Shown here: piece by piece, positions 55,601-64,000 of the stretch
Position numbering within the stretch: the first letter of the stretch is position 1
Layout: each line of letters opens with the position of its first letter
Assembly (NCBI GenBank): GCA_937897985.1
Contig: CALCBD010000012.1
Coordinates: 1-64,000 of the forward strand
Origin: an uncultured Paludibacter sp.
GTDB lineage: Bacteria; Bacteroidota; Bacteroidia; Bacteroidales; Paludibacteraceae
Reading direction: 5' to 3'
Length of the DNA stretch: 64,000 bases
The notes under the pieces: model-generated
Told to the model about the DNA's origin: nothing
The model's input: the letters and a program-made list of their open reading frames with translations, nothing else
The model's database searches: none
Position numbers and translations under genes: made by a program

Positions 55601-57484
55601 ATGAAGCCAAAATTCTTCACCTTTATAGCAGCTGTCATAACAGCTTTTGCTCTCAGCTCAACTCTTTCGGCACAGTCAGCCGGCGATTTTGTGGCTACCA
55701 CTTCGGGCGATTATAACACTGCGGCCAACTGGTCAGTCTCAAATGGTTCCGGTGGATTCACAGGCACAGCTTCGTCAGCGCCCACCACAGCCATCAATGT
55801 CTGGATTCCGGAAAATATTGTTATGACTACTGCTGCTCAGGCAAATGCACTTAATATGAATATTGCCGGAGAATTAAACTGCGGAAATTTCACTGTGCAA
55901 CTTGGTACAAATGCGGGTACAACCGCCGGAAATCTAACGATTACATCAACCGGAAAACTACGTTCGTCAAATGCTACCGGAGGTACTGTAAACAGTTTAA
56001 ACATATATGGAAGCACCATTACAGTAGATGGTCAGCTCGGAGCTGCTACTGCCACAAATACTACTGCCTATAACGCAGCTTCGAATCCGAATGGCGGAGG
56101 CGGATTTCGTGTATATTGTATGGCGGTTAAAGCCAACGAAACAACTACGATCAATATCTCAGGCTCCGGAAAAATCAATATAGCACGTTTTTATGGCTCT
56201 TCTCAAACAACTGCCTCTGCTCCTCAGGTGATCAATATTAACACCGACATTAATATCCTGAATAATAATTCAACTTCGGTTGCTGCGTTTGGAAGTATCG
56301 GGAATACAGGTGGTAGCAGCCGAACAATAAATATCAGCCCGGGTAAAACTGTAAAATTTACCGGTGATACCCCAAAATCGTCAATGCACAGAGATGCTGT
56401 TACGGTAGGCAATTACACTTCAGGCGATTTTATTTACAACGTTGCAGGCACACTCGACATGGGGAAAGGTACCATTCGTCTTTACACTTCCTATACTTCG
56501 GGTAATTCGAAAGGCACTTTCTTAAATGTAAAGGATGGTGGTACATTGGTTGTCGGCGACACAATCAGGTTACAGCCGGGGCAGGCCAGCGGACAAATCT
56601 GCGGTATTTTCCCCGAATCAGGTTCAACTGTTAAGTTCGGACAGTCAACTTCAGCCACACAGTTCAAAAACAACATAGGAGCAGCAACAGCTGAATTTCC
56701 GGCAGTCTTTTCGAATTTAATACTCGACAATACAGCTGGTTTAATTTATCCTGTTTCATTTACTGTTAATGACCATCTGACTTTGGTCAACGGGAAAATT
56801 CTTTTGGATAACAATCATCTTACCATAGGAAATTCAGGAACTATTTCAGGGTTTTCCGGGTCAAATTTCATAGTTACCACCGGAGAAGGAACATTGATTC
56901 AAAATGCAACTGCAGGTATAAAAAAAGAATTTCCTGTAGGTGCTGCAGCAACAAGCTACGACCCGGTTTCACTTACTCCGGCCACCGAATCTGTTTTTGC
57001 AGTCAGGGTTGGTACTAACCTGCCGGCAATAGCTCCTTCAGGCTATTCATACAACCCGAAAGCATGGAACATAACACCAGTAACAGCCTCATCAACAATT
57101 GTCGAACTTACTCCTTCGGAAGTTACGTCTGTCGCTGCAAATCATGTTATCGGGCATTATATGAACGAAACTTATACGAATATGGCTGCTGTAAAAAACG
57201 GGAATACCTACAGTGCTGTATTCAGTACTTTCTCGCCTTTTGTGACCGGCGCTACCGACTTAGGTACAGGAATTGAAGCGACAAAAAATAAGCCGGTGAT
57301 AACATCCATCGGCAATCAATTAATAATCAGTGGAATAAACGCCGGAGAAATAATAACTATCATCAATGCAGCCGGACAACAAATCAGCAGTATTGCAGCC
57401 ACATCCGCCAAAACGACAATAAACTTAAACAACGGATTGTATTTTGTTAAAGTAAATCATCAGGTTCAAAAAGTAATTTTATAA
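55601..57484 (+). CDS. Secreted beta-solenoid surface protein with T9SS domain
   Basis: 627 residues. The signal peptide (ending LSAQS) is followed by a low-complexity, Thr/Asn/Gly-rich beta-solenoid (about 25-390; GDFVATTSGDYNTAANWSVS, GNLTITSTGKL, NSLNIYG) and a different C-terminal part (FSNLILDNTAGLIYPVSF ... KEFPVGAAATSYDPVSL) ending in a T9SS tail (ITIINAAGQQISSI ... FVKVNHQVQKVIL). Residues 25 to about 370 are nearly the same as in the next gene, so this is a recent tandem duplication. No catalytic residues are evident; a surface scaffold or glycan-binding role is possible. Confidence 0.75.
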   Translation: MKPKFFTFIAAVITAFALSSTLSAQSAGDFVATTSGDYNTAANWSVSNGSGGFTGTASSAPTTAINVWIPENIVMTTAAQANALNMNIAGELNCGNFTVQLGTNAGTTAGNLTITSTGKLRSSNATGGTVNSLNIYGSTITVDGQLGAATATNTTAYNAASNPNGGGGFRVYCMAVKANETTTINISGSGKINIARFYGSSQTTASAPQVININTDINILNNNSTSVAAFGSIGNTGGSSRTINISPGKTVKFTGDTPKSSMHRDAVTVGNYTSGDFIYNVAGTLDMGKGTIRLYTSYTSGNSKGTFLNVKDGGTLVVGDTIRLQPGQASGQICGIFPESGSTVKFGQSTSATQFKNNIGAATAEFPAVFSNLILDNTAGLIYPVSFTVNDHLTLVNGKILLDNNHLTIGNSGTISGFSGSNFIVTTGEGTLIQNATAGIKKEFPVGAAATSYDPVSLTPATESVFAVRVGTNLPAIAPSGYSYNPKAWNITPVTASSTIVELTPSEVTSVAANHVIGHYMNETYTNMAAVKNGNTYSAVFSTFSPFVTGATDLGTGIEATKNKPVITSIGNQLIISGINAGEIITIINAAGQQISSIAATSAKTTINLNNGLYFVKVNHQVQKVIL

Positions 57485-57536
57485 ATCATTTACAAAAAGT
57501 ACTTTCTGTCGGGAATTATTATTTAAAAATTCAGAT

Positions 57537-57566
57537 CAGGGAACCCCGTTCATTCAGGGTTTCCTG
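57537..57566 (+). terminator. Hairpin terminator between the tandem solenoid genes
   Basis: CAGGGAACCC pairs with GGGTTTCCTG (10 bp, one G-U) around a 10-nt loop, followed by ATTTGTTTTG. It separates the first solenoid gene from the second. Confidence 0.65.
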
Positions 57567-57724
57567 ATTTGTTTTGAAAAGAACTTTGTTGCATTATCCC
57601 TGTTTTTTTTAAAAAATATTGTGAATCGCTAAGTAAAAAGCTTTTCTGTTTCGTATTGATTATCTAAAGATGTTTATTTAAACAACTTATGTTTTTTAAA
57701 TCTGATAAATTTAATCACAGCAAT

Positions 57725-60340
57725 ATGAAAACAAAGATTTTTAGTTTGATTTTTATCTTTATTTCACTTTATGGAATAGGAAATACCGCTTACGGACAAG
57801 TATCAGGTGATTATGTTGCCACAACTTCAGGCGATTACAATACGGCTGCTAACTGGTCAGTCTCAAACGGCGCAGGAGGATTTTCGGGCACAGCTTCGTC
57901 TGCACCTACCACCTCGATCAACGTATGGATTCCTGAAGGGAAGATAATGACAACAACTGCTCAGGCAAACGCCCAAAACATGAACATCTCGGGAGAATTA
58001 AATACCGGCAATTTTACAGTTCAGCTGGGAACAACTTCCTCCACAACAGTTGGAAATCTGACAATTACATCCACCGGGAAACTACGTACCATCAACGCAA
58101 CAGGAGGTACCGTAAACAGCCTGAATATTTATGGGAATTCTATTACTGTTGATGGCCAGCTCGGTGCAGCAACCGCCACAAATACTGCCGCCTATAATGC
58201 AATTACCAACCCTGATGGTGGTGGAGGTTTCCGAGTATATTGTCTTGCTGTTAAATCTAATGTGACTACTACTGTCACTATTTCGGGTGCCGGTAAAATA
58301 AATGTTGCCCGTTTCTACGGATCATCTTTAACAACGGCTTCAGCCCCTCAGGTGATTGATATTAATACTGACATTAACATACTTAACAACAACTCTTCTT
58401 CGATCGCAGCTTTCGGGAGTATAGGAAACACCGGTAACAGTAACAGGACTATAAACATAAACAGAGACAAAACAGTTAAATTTACCGGTGAAACACCTAA
58501 ATCCTCACTTCACAGAGATGCCGTAACAGTTGGTAATTATAGTTCCGGAGATTTTATTTACAATGTGTATGGTACGCTTGATATGGGCAAAGGGACTATC
58601 CGCCTTTTCACATCTTATACTTCAGGTAACACTAAAGGTGCATATCTGAATGTTAAGGATGGAGGAACGTTAATTGTCGGTGATACAATTCGGTTACAAT
58701 TGGGTCAGGCAACAGGACAGACATGTGGAATTTTTGCCGAATCGGGTTCTTTAGTCAGATTTGGTCAGAGCGCAGGTATTTCTACGCAGTTTAGGAACAA
58801 TATTGGTGCTGCTCAGCCTCCCTTCCCTTCATCATACTTTAATGTTGATGTAGAAAACCCGGCCGGAATCTCAATTCCAAACAGCTTTTTAATTGCAGGA
58901 ACTTTAAACGTAAATCAAAATTTTACAGGTACAACAATCACAATATTACCTCAGGCTAATGTAAACATCGCTAACGGTAAAACTTTAACAGCCAATGTTC
59001 TTAACCTGAATAGCAATGCATCGGGAACCGCAACTCTGGTCAACAAAGGAACAACTTCTGTTACCTCTGCTTCGGTGCAGCAATACCTCCCCGATGCCCG
59101 CAACTGGTATGTTTCGAGTCCGGTTACAGGTGCTGTTGCTCAGAGCGGATATACTTATTATCAAAGGGATGAAACGGCTTCGAGCTGGACATCACGACCT
59201 TTCGTAACTGATAGTATTTTCTTAAGGGGACATGGTTATATCGTTTTACCAACTGCGGCATCAACACTTCAGTTTAACGGAACCCTGAACAGTGGTGACG
59301 TAAATGTTTATCTGACTAAATCAGGTTCAGGTTTTAATCTGATTGGTAATCCTTATCCTTCACATTTGACATGGACAGCTGATTTTGTTGATGATTTGAC
59401 AAATGCAGCTAAAATTGAGCCTACCATCTGGATTCGTACCAATGCAGGCAACGTAAATAACGGTGGTAATGCAGCATGGTCGTTTCTGACTTACAATGGT
59501 CACTCGGGTGAAGCTGTTCCGCTAACATCAATTCTTACAGGGGGCATTATTCCTCCGATGCAGGCATTTTGGGTAAAAGCCAAAGCTGCCGGAACGCTTA
59601 CCCTCGATAGCAAACTTGTACGTTCTCATCAATCTTCGAATCCGCTGAAAGTACGTACTGCCATAAATACCGGCAGACAACGCATTCGGATGGAAATATC
59701 GGACGGTTCGACTACCGATGAAACACTGCTTTATTTCGATGGCGATGCCTCAGATGATTTAGATGCATTCGATTCTCCAAAATTTACCGAAACAAAAGAC
59801 GTTCAGTTATACACCAGGGCAGGAAATGAAAATTTGGTTATCAACGGATTGAACTCAATTACCGATAATATGCTTATTCCGCTTGGAATAATTACTGGCC
59901 AGTCGGGTACATTTACTTTAAAACCTACTCAGTTGGATAATCTCGCTTCCGGCACCAGGGTTTTTCTGGTGGATGGTTCGGTTCAAACCGAATTAGAACT
60001 GAATAAAGCATACACTTTCAGCTCTGATGCAACAGAAAACTCTTCCCGTTTCAGCCTGCTCTTTAAAGCTCCTTCAACCACAACTCATAGTGAAAACTTA
60101 ATGAGCAAGCCCGCATTCAATGCTTATCGCGACACAAACGGGCAATTGGTTATCACAGTAAATAACGCATTTAATACTGACAGCAAAATATTAATTTATA
60201 ACCTGTCCGGTCAGAAAGTAAGTGAAAGCACTATCAACGGAATCACAACTGTCATTAACCAACCGTTGAAAGCAGGGGTTTATTTTGTAACGATAAGTTC
60301 AGCAGCTAAAAACATAACTCAAAAAGTTGTAATCAATTAA
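57725..60340 (+). CDS. Secreted beta-solenoid protein with shared C-terminal surface module (T9SS)
   Basis: About 871 residues from MKTKIFSLIFIF at 57725; the ATG at 57689 would place 12 polar residues ahead of the signal peptide. The N-terminal ~370 residues duplicate the upstream protein. From about residue 410 it switches to the ~400-residue module also found in the protein at 25202 (NLNSNASGTATLV, ARNWYVSSPVTG, GFNLIGNPYPSHLTW, DAFDSPKF, SRFSLLFK), then a T9SS tail (ILIYNLSGQKVSES). It thus joins two modules found separately elsewhere in the window. The DNEISL small gene follows by 14 bp. Function not known. Confidence 0.78.
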   Translation: MKTKIFSLIFIFISLYGIGNTAYGQVSGDYVATTSGDYNTAANWSVSNGAGGFSGTASSAPTTSINVWIPEGKIMTTTAQANAQNMNISGELNTGNFTVQLGTTSSTTVGNLTITSTGKLRTINATGGTVNSLNIYGNSITVDGQLGAATATNTAAYNAITNPDGGGGFRVYCLAVKSNVTTTVTISGAGKINVARFYGSSLTTASAPQVIDINTDINILNNNSSSIAAFGSIGNTGNSNRTININRDKTVKFTGETPKSSLHRDAVTVGNYSSGDFIYNVYGTLDMGKGTIRLFTSYTSGNTKGAYLNVKDGGTLIVGDTIRLQLGQATGQTCGIFAESGSLVRFGQSAGISTQFRNNIGAAQPPFPSSYFNVDVENPAGISIPNSFLIAGTLNVNQNFTGTTITILPQANVNIANGKTLTANVLNLNSNASGTATLVNKGTTSVTSASVQQYLPDARNWYVSSPVTGAVAQSGYTYYQRDETASSWTSRPFVTDSIFLRGHGYIVLPTAASTLQFNGTLNSGDVNVYLTKSGSGFNLIGNPYPSHLTWTADFVDDLTNAAKIEPTIWIRTNAGNVNNGGNAAWSFLTYNGHSGEAVPLTSILTGGIIPPMQAFWVKAKAAGTLTLDSKLVRSHQSSNPLKVRTAINTGRQRIRMEISDGSTTDETLLYFDGDASDDLDAFDSPKFTETKDVQLYTRAGNENLVINGLNSITDNMLIPLGIITGQSGTFTLKPTQLDNLASGTRVFLVDGSVQTELELNKAYTFSSDATENSSRFSLLFKAPSTTTHSENLMSKPAFNAYRDTNGQLVITVNNAFNTDSKILIYNLSGQKVSESTINGITTVINQPLKAGVYFVTISSAAKNITQKVVIN

Positions 60341-60354
60341 ATCAAACCAGGAAA

Positions 60355-60546
60355 ATGAATAATATGGATACAGACAATAAGAACATGGAAAAACGAAATT
60401 ATTTTCCTCCGTTTATAGAGAAAATAAGGTTAGATAATGAAATTTCACTGGCTTTGGAATCACTTCCGCCCGCAGGCCCCGACGAAGGAGCATATTTATC
60501 ACCTGATTTTTCTGACAGGAATCCCATGAAATGCAAATTGGGATAA
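60355..60546 (+). CDS. Small protein of 63 residues, DNEISL motif family
   Basis: Starts at ATG 60355 or, matching its relative better, at ATG 60385 (MEKRNYFPPFIEKIRL). The core DNEISLALESLPPAGPDE parallels DNEISLSLESEPPLGPGE of the small gene at 25016. No signal peptide, membrane helix, cysteine pattern or known domain is visible apart from one Cys near the end. It follows the module-bearing surface protein by 14 bp and is ended by a strong terminator, so it is the last gene of that unit. Function not recognised. Confidence 0.8.
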   Translation: MNNMDTDNKNMEKRNYFPPFIEKIRLDNEISLALESLPPAGPDEGAYLSPDFSDRNPMKCKLG

Positions 60547-60568
60547 ATACAGGCTGAAAAGTAATATA

Positions 60569-60606
60569 AAAGAGCAGAGTTTGAAAAATGACTTTGCTCT
60601 TTTTTT
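60569..60606 (+). terminator. Strong intrinsic terminator
   Basis: AAAGAGCAGAGT pairs with ACTTTGCTCTTT (12 bp, one G-U) around a 10-nt loop, overlapping a run of six to seven T at 60600-60606. It ends the unit containing the small DNEISL gene. Confidence 0.85.
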
Positions 60607-60676
60607 CTGAATTATGTACTTGTATTAAGTATTTAAAGCTGTGTCTTCGTATTATATTTCGATAAGTAGATGTAAA

Positions 60677-62302
60677 ATGATCAGAATTTTCGGTACAAAA
60701 TATTTGATGTTGTTCCTGTTGGTTTTATCAACAATAACAATAAGTGCAGCGGAATGGCAATGGTCGGTACAGATACAATCTTTTGTGTCAGCTGAAACCA
60801 ACGACCATCCGCGTGCTTTTTTATGGATTCCAAATGATTGTAAGCAAATTAAAGCAGTCGTTGTTGGGAACCACAATATGCTGGAAGAAGGCATTTTGGA
60901 ACATTCGGATTTTCGCAGCAGAATGTCTGAACTTAATGTTGCAGAAATATGGATTACTCCCGGACTCAGTCAGTCCTGGGAACCAAATAAGGGAAATGCA
61001 CAAATAGCATTTGATGAAATGATGCAATCTCTCGCTGAAATTTCGGGATATTCCGAATTGAAATATATTCCCGTCATACCAATCGGACATTCGGCAATGG
61101 CAACATTTCCATGGAACTTTGCCGCACAAAATCCGGAGCGTACACTGGCTGTGGTTTCAGTAAAAGGGGATGCCCCCGGCACCGGTCTTACCGGATATGG
61201 CAGGTCAAATCTGGACTGGACTAAAGCTGATATTTCAGGTATCCCGGGATTGATGATCATGGGCGAATACGAATGGTGGGAAGCACGTGTGCAACCGGCA
61301 CTGGATTATAAAACAGCTCATCCGGAATCATGCATTTCATTTCTTTGCGATGCGGGACACGGACATTTCGATTTTTCGGATCAACTGATTGATTATATCG
61401 GATTATTTATCGAAAAAGCAGTAAAGTTTCGTTTAGCAAAAAACCCTGAACAAAATGAAAAAGTAAAACTTATTCCCGTTCATCCGGAAAAAGGCTGGTT
61501 GGCCGAACGTTGGCATAAATACTCTGTACCTTTTGCCAAACCGGCTGCTTTCTCAGAATATAAAAATGATAAAACCAATGCATTTTGGTATTTCGACAAA
61601 GAAATGACAGGAAAAACTGAAAAAATTTACAGACGGCAACAGCATAAAAAAGAGCAATACATAGGGTTTGTACAGAATGAAAAACTTTTGCCGTATTATT
61701 CTGAATTGCATGCCGGAATCGTTGCAGCTTTTGAACCCGGAGCTGATGGCCTGACATTTCATGTAAATGCTGTATTTACCGACAGCTTACGAACAAAAAT
61801 TATTAGTGAACATGCGAAAACAAAACCTGTAATAACACGTATTTGCGGTCCCGTTCAGAAAGTGAACGACTCTACATTTACCATTAGGTTTTATCGTATG
61901 GGATTAAATAATACCAAACGGACAGCTGATATTTGGCTGATGGCAGCTAACGAAGGAGATAAAAATTTCAAAAGCTCTGTACAACAGCTAAATATCCGGA
62001 TTCCTTACCGAAATACAATTGGGAAAGCGCAAAAAATTACATTTGATTCTATTCCTGACATCAACCAAAGCATAAAATCGGTAGATTTGCATGCTACTTC
62101 CGATAGCGGACTGCCTGTTTATTTTTATATTCGCGAAGGTCCGGCTGAAATCAAAGAAGATAAATTAGTTTTGACCGGAATTCCGGCACATACTGAATTT
62201 CCGGTTAAAGTAACGGTTGTAGCCTGGCAATACGGGCGCAAAATCAAACCGGAAGTTCAAACTGCAAACCCCGTAACAAGAGAATTTTATATTCAACAAT
62301 AA
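60677..62302 (+). CDS. Alpha/beta-hydrolase-like secreted protein
   Basis: About 541 residues from ATG 60677 (MIRIFGTKYLMLFLLVLS, signal peptide ending ISAAE); a GTG at 60641 is in frame but adds 12 residues before the signal. The first ~260 residues look like an alpha/beta hydrolase: KQIKAVVVGNHNM, PIGHSAM (nucleophile elbow, Ser139) and DAGHGHFDFSD supplying a possible catalytic His. The remaining ~280 residues are beta-rich with an Ig-like tail (IREGPAEIKEDKLVLTGIP). It may be a carbohydrate esterase, but no specific family is recognised. It follows the strong terminator and probably forms a new unit with the next gene, 10 bp downstream. Confidence 0.7.
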   Translation: MIRIFGTKYLMLFLLVLSTITISAAEWQWSVQIQSFVSAETNDHPRAFLWIPNDCKQIKAVVVGNHNMLEEGILEHSDFRSRMSELNVAEIWITPGLSQSWEPNKGNAQIAFDEMMQSLAEISGYSELKYIPVIPIGHSAMATFPWNFAAQNPERTLAVVSVKGDAPGTGLTGYGRSNLDWTKADISGIPGLMIMGEYEWWEARVQPALDYKTAHPESCISFLCDAGHGHFDFSDQLIDYIGLFIEKAVKFRLAKNPEQNEKVKLIPVHPEKGWLAERWHKYSVPFAKPAAFSEYKNDKTNAFWYFDKEMTGKTEKIYRRQQHKKEQYIGFVQNEKLLPYYSELHAGIVAAFEPGADGLTFHVNAVFTDSLRTKIISEHAKTKPVITRICGPVQKVNDSTFTIRFYRMGLNNTKRTADIWLMAANEGDKNFKSSVQQLNIRIPYRNTIGKAQKITFDSIPDINQSIKSVDLHATSDSGLPVYFYIREGPAEIKEDKLVLTGIPAHTEFPVKVTVVAWQYGRKIKPEVQTANPVTREFYIQQ

Positions 62303-62312
62303 CACTATTAAA

Positions 62313-64000
62313 ATGAAAAAATACAGTTGGTTTTTAATTTTTTTACTTTGTACCTGTTTTTTAAATGCTGCAAAAAACAATTGGAATATTTATCTGAATT
62401 TTCCAAATGAGAAAAAGCAACTAATTGAAAACGTTGATTTTACTAAAATAAGCAATTTTTCCACAACAAAAAAAATACATAATTATACTGTTTCTTTGAA
62501 TATTAAAAAGCAGGATGGATACTGGATTTATCGTGTGGATGTGAGTCCGAAAAACCTGCCAACCAACTGTTTTATAAGTTTGTCGAAAAATTATTCGGGG
62601 GAAGAAACACCTTATTGTTTTTACGGCAGGGTGAAAGAATCAACCATTTTCAGACAAAGTCCGCATGAACCGGCCGACCACGAAATGACCGGGCTTGTAA
62701 TGCAACCGGTACCAATGGTTGGGATAAAAAAGGGCAATAACTTCGAAATTGCCCTGAGTAACAGTCCGGTGTTCTATGATAACTATACCACTCAAACCTT
62801 CAACCTTAAAAGGAAGTTTGTTTCACTTGCAACAGGCGACAACGGTACTGTATTCAATCAGAATGCAGAAGAAATTTATATTGATTCACTGAAAAGAAGA
62901 GGTACCAAAAAATACATCGTCGAACCACATTTTTTTAATGTGGATACTAAAAATTCCCATCATTTGGATGGCGTTTTTTTTACATCTGCAGAAAATGAGA
63001 TTGGGAAACTGCGTGAAAGGGTAAATGAAATTATTGCCGGAAACTGGTCTGATGGAAAAATCACGGATTTGCTCGGTTCTACTGTGTTTAGTACTTCATA
63101 TATGAATTTGCGGGTGAACGAAACCAAAAAAAGTAAATTCTGGGTAATCCCTGCCATTGAATACGCCAACAAGCAGTATACACGGGATGCATTCTGGATT
63201 TCTATGGTATTGCCCGATACCTTTTCGTTGTCATGTTACGAAAATGAAGCCGAAAATAATGAAAAATTTACAGGAGCAGAACGCCAGATTTTTACTATTG
63301 TATGGGCATACCGTAATTATCTGAAAGGCTTGCCTGTCGACACTTCGAATGTAAGAAAGATTTTAAGAATTGTCGAAAAGAAAGCTCCTGGCGGCTATTA
63401 TTCAGGATTCGGCCCTTCGCGAAAAGCCGGCTGCTGGCAGGGATGGGCTGATAATCTGGCCTTTGATGAAACAGATGCCATTTCCAACAATCAGGGTTTG
63501 TATGTGGTAGCGCTCAAATGTGCTGAAAAAATGGGCGTTAAACCTCAGAGTTCCATCACCCAGGCTTTAAAAAACTATCAGGACATGTATCAACCCCGTA
63601 TAAAAGGATTTGCAATCAGTAAAGAAAAAGATTCCATACTCTGTGTGGATGCATTGATGGGCGATTTACTGGCTCAGGTTTATTTAGGTGAAAGATTACT
63701 CCCCGAAAAGTCTGTCCTGTCACATTACGAAACCATGAAGCGGTTTGCTAAAACTAAGGTCGGATTTAAAACATTTTGTAATCCTGATGGCTCATACTTA
63801 AAACCTGAACAATACAACTCAAAAAAATATACAGCAGCAGTCGATAAAATTGAAAATGGTTTATATCAGTTTGGTGGTTCATGGTATTTGTATGATATGC
63901 AAATGCTGATGGACGCGTATCTGGCAGGTGCTTCTGATGCAGAAGATTTGATGATCTGGAGAACAAAACTGGAGTTTGAAAAAGGCAATACAACGCACGA
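62313..64000 (+). CDS. Secreted helical-toroid-like protein, partial (runs off the right edge)
   Basis: Open reading frame from ATG 62313 with no stop before the window ends, over 560 residues. It begins with a signal peptide (MKKYSWFLIFLLCTCFLNAA), then a ~200-residue beta-rich part. The later half has helical-repeat features seen in six-hairpin glycosidases: QIFTIVWAYRNYLKG, GPSRKAGCWQGWADN, ISNNQGLYVVALKCAEKMG and FGGSWYLYDMQMLMDAYLAG. I cannot name the family or catalytic residues. It starts 10 bp after the hydrolase-like gene, suggesting joint action on the same glycan. Confidence 0.75.
   Translation, partial: MKKYSWFLIFLLCTCFLNAAKNNWNIYLNFPNEKKQLIENVDFTKISNFSTTKKIHNYTVSLNIKKQDGYWIYRVDVSPKNLPTNCFISLSKNYSGEETPYCFYGRVKESTIFRQSPHEPADHEMTGLVMQPVPMVGIKKGNNFEIALSNSPVFYDNYTTQTFNLKRKFVSLATGDNGTVFNQNAEEIYIDSLKRRGTKKYIVEPHFFNVDTKNSHHLDGVFFTSAENEIGKLRERVNEIIAGNWSDGKITDLLGSTVFSTSYMNLRVNETKKSKFWVIPAIEYANKQYTRDAFWISMVLPDTFSLSCYENEAENNEKFTGAERQIFTIVWAYRNYLKGLPVDTSNVRKILRIVEKKAPGGYYSGFGPSRKAGCWQGWADNLAFDETDAISNNQGLYVVALKCAEKMGVKPQSSITQALKNYQDMYQPRIKGFAISKEKDSILCVDALMGDLLAQVYLGERLLPEKSVLSHYETMKRFAKTKVGFKTFCNPDGSYLKPEQYNSKKYTAAVDKIENGLYQFGGSWYLYDMQMLMDAYLAGASDAEDLMIWRTKLEFEKGNTTH

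Overview
The window comes from a Bacteroidetes genome, most likely a Bacteroidales-type member that has a type IX secretion system (T9SS). The evidence is two SusC/SusD pairs, a hybrid two-component regulator, SusD-type lipoboxes, TAnnTTTG promoter boxes, many Ser-type sulfatases, and at least eight proteins with T9SS-like C-terminal sorting domains. Classical gut Bacteroides species lack T9SS cargo of this kind, so a free-living or marine/sediment relative (Prolixibacteraceae- or Paludibacteraceae-like) is more likely, but the genus cannot be read from this sequence. There are no RNA genes, insertion sequences, prophage genes or CRISPR arrays. Essentially the whole window is carbohydrate-acquisition DNA.

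Region 1 (1-37.9 kb, all minus strand) is a large polysaccharide utilization locus. It encodes an alpha-L-rhamnosidase (GH78-like), L-rhamnose mutarotase, six sulfatases, two beta-mannosidase-like GH2 enzymes, two tandem GH5-like enzymes, two GH39-like enzymes (one at each end of the locus), a sialate-O-acetylesterase-like carbohydrate esterase, SusC, SusD, a TIG/DUF1566 surface lipoprotein and two parallel beta-helix surface proteins. Together these point to a sulfated, acylated, rhamnose-containing glycan, such as an algal rhamnan sulfate or an ulvan-like polymer. No ulvan lyase or GH105 is visible. Three promoters in this region (before the GH39-like gene at 37.9 kb, the beta-helix gene at 28.1 kb, and susC at 13.1 kb) share a perfect operator, AGTATG-N15-AGTATG with a 21-bp period. 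It lies at nearly the same distance from a TAnnTTTG-like -7 box each time, so the three transcription units look like one regulon.

Region 2 (38.1-45.3 kb, plus strand) holds the regulators. The first is a full hybrid two-component system (propeller sensor, Y_Y_Y, kinase, receiver, AraC), divergent from the locus and the obvious candidate to bind the operators. The second is a shorter protein with the same sensor architecture but no kinase or receiver, joining a periplasmic propeller through one membrane helix directly to an AraC domain.

Region 3 (45.5-64 kb, plus strand) is a second utilization locus: an ECF sigma factor with no anti-sigma gene, SusC without an STN domain, SusD, an unrecognised secreted T9SS protein, an alginate-lyase-superfamily polysaccharide lyase, two near-duplicate beta-helix proteins, a 63-residue small protein, an alpha/beta-hydrolase-like protein, and an incomplete helical-toroid-like protein running off the right edge.

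The most unusual thing seen, besides the operator, is a pair of tiny proteins sharing the motif DNEISL-x-LES-x-PP-x-GP-x-E (25.0 kb minus, 60.4 kb plus). Each sits about 15 bp downstream of the only two genes in the window that carry a particular ~400-residue C-terminal surface module. This suggests a conserved two-gene cassette of unknown function.
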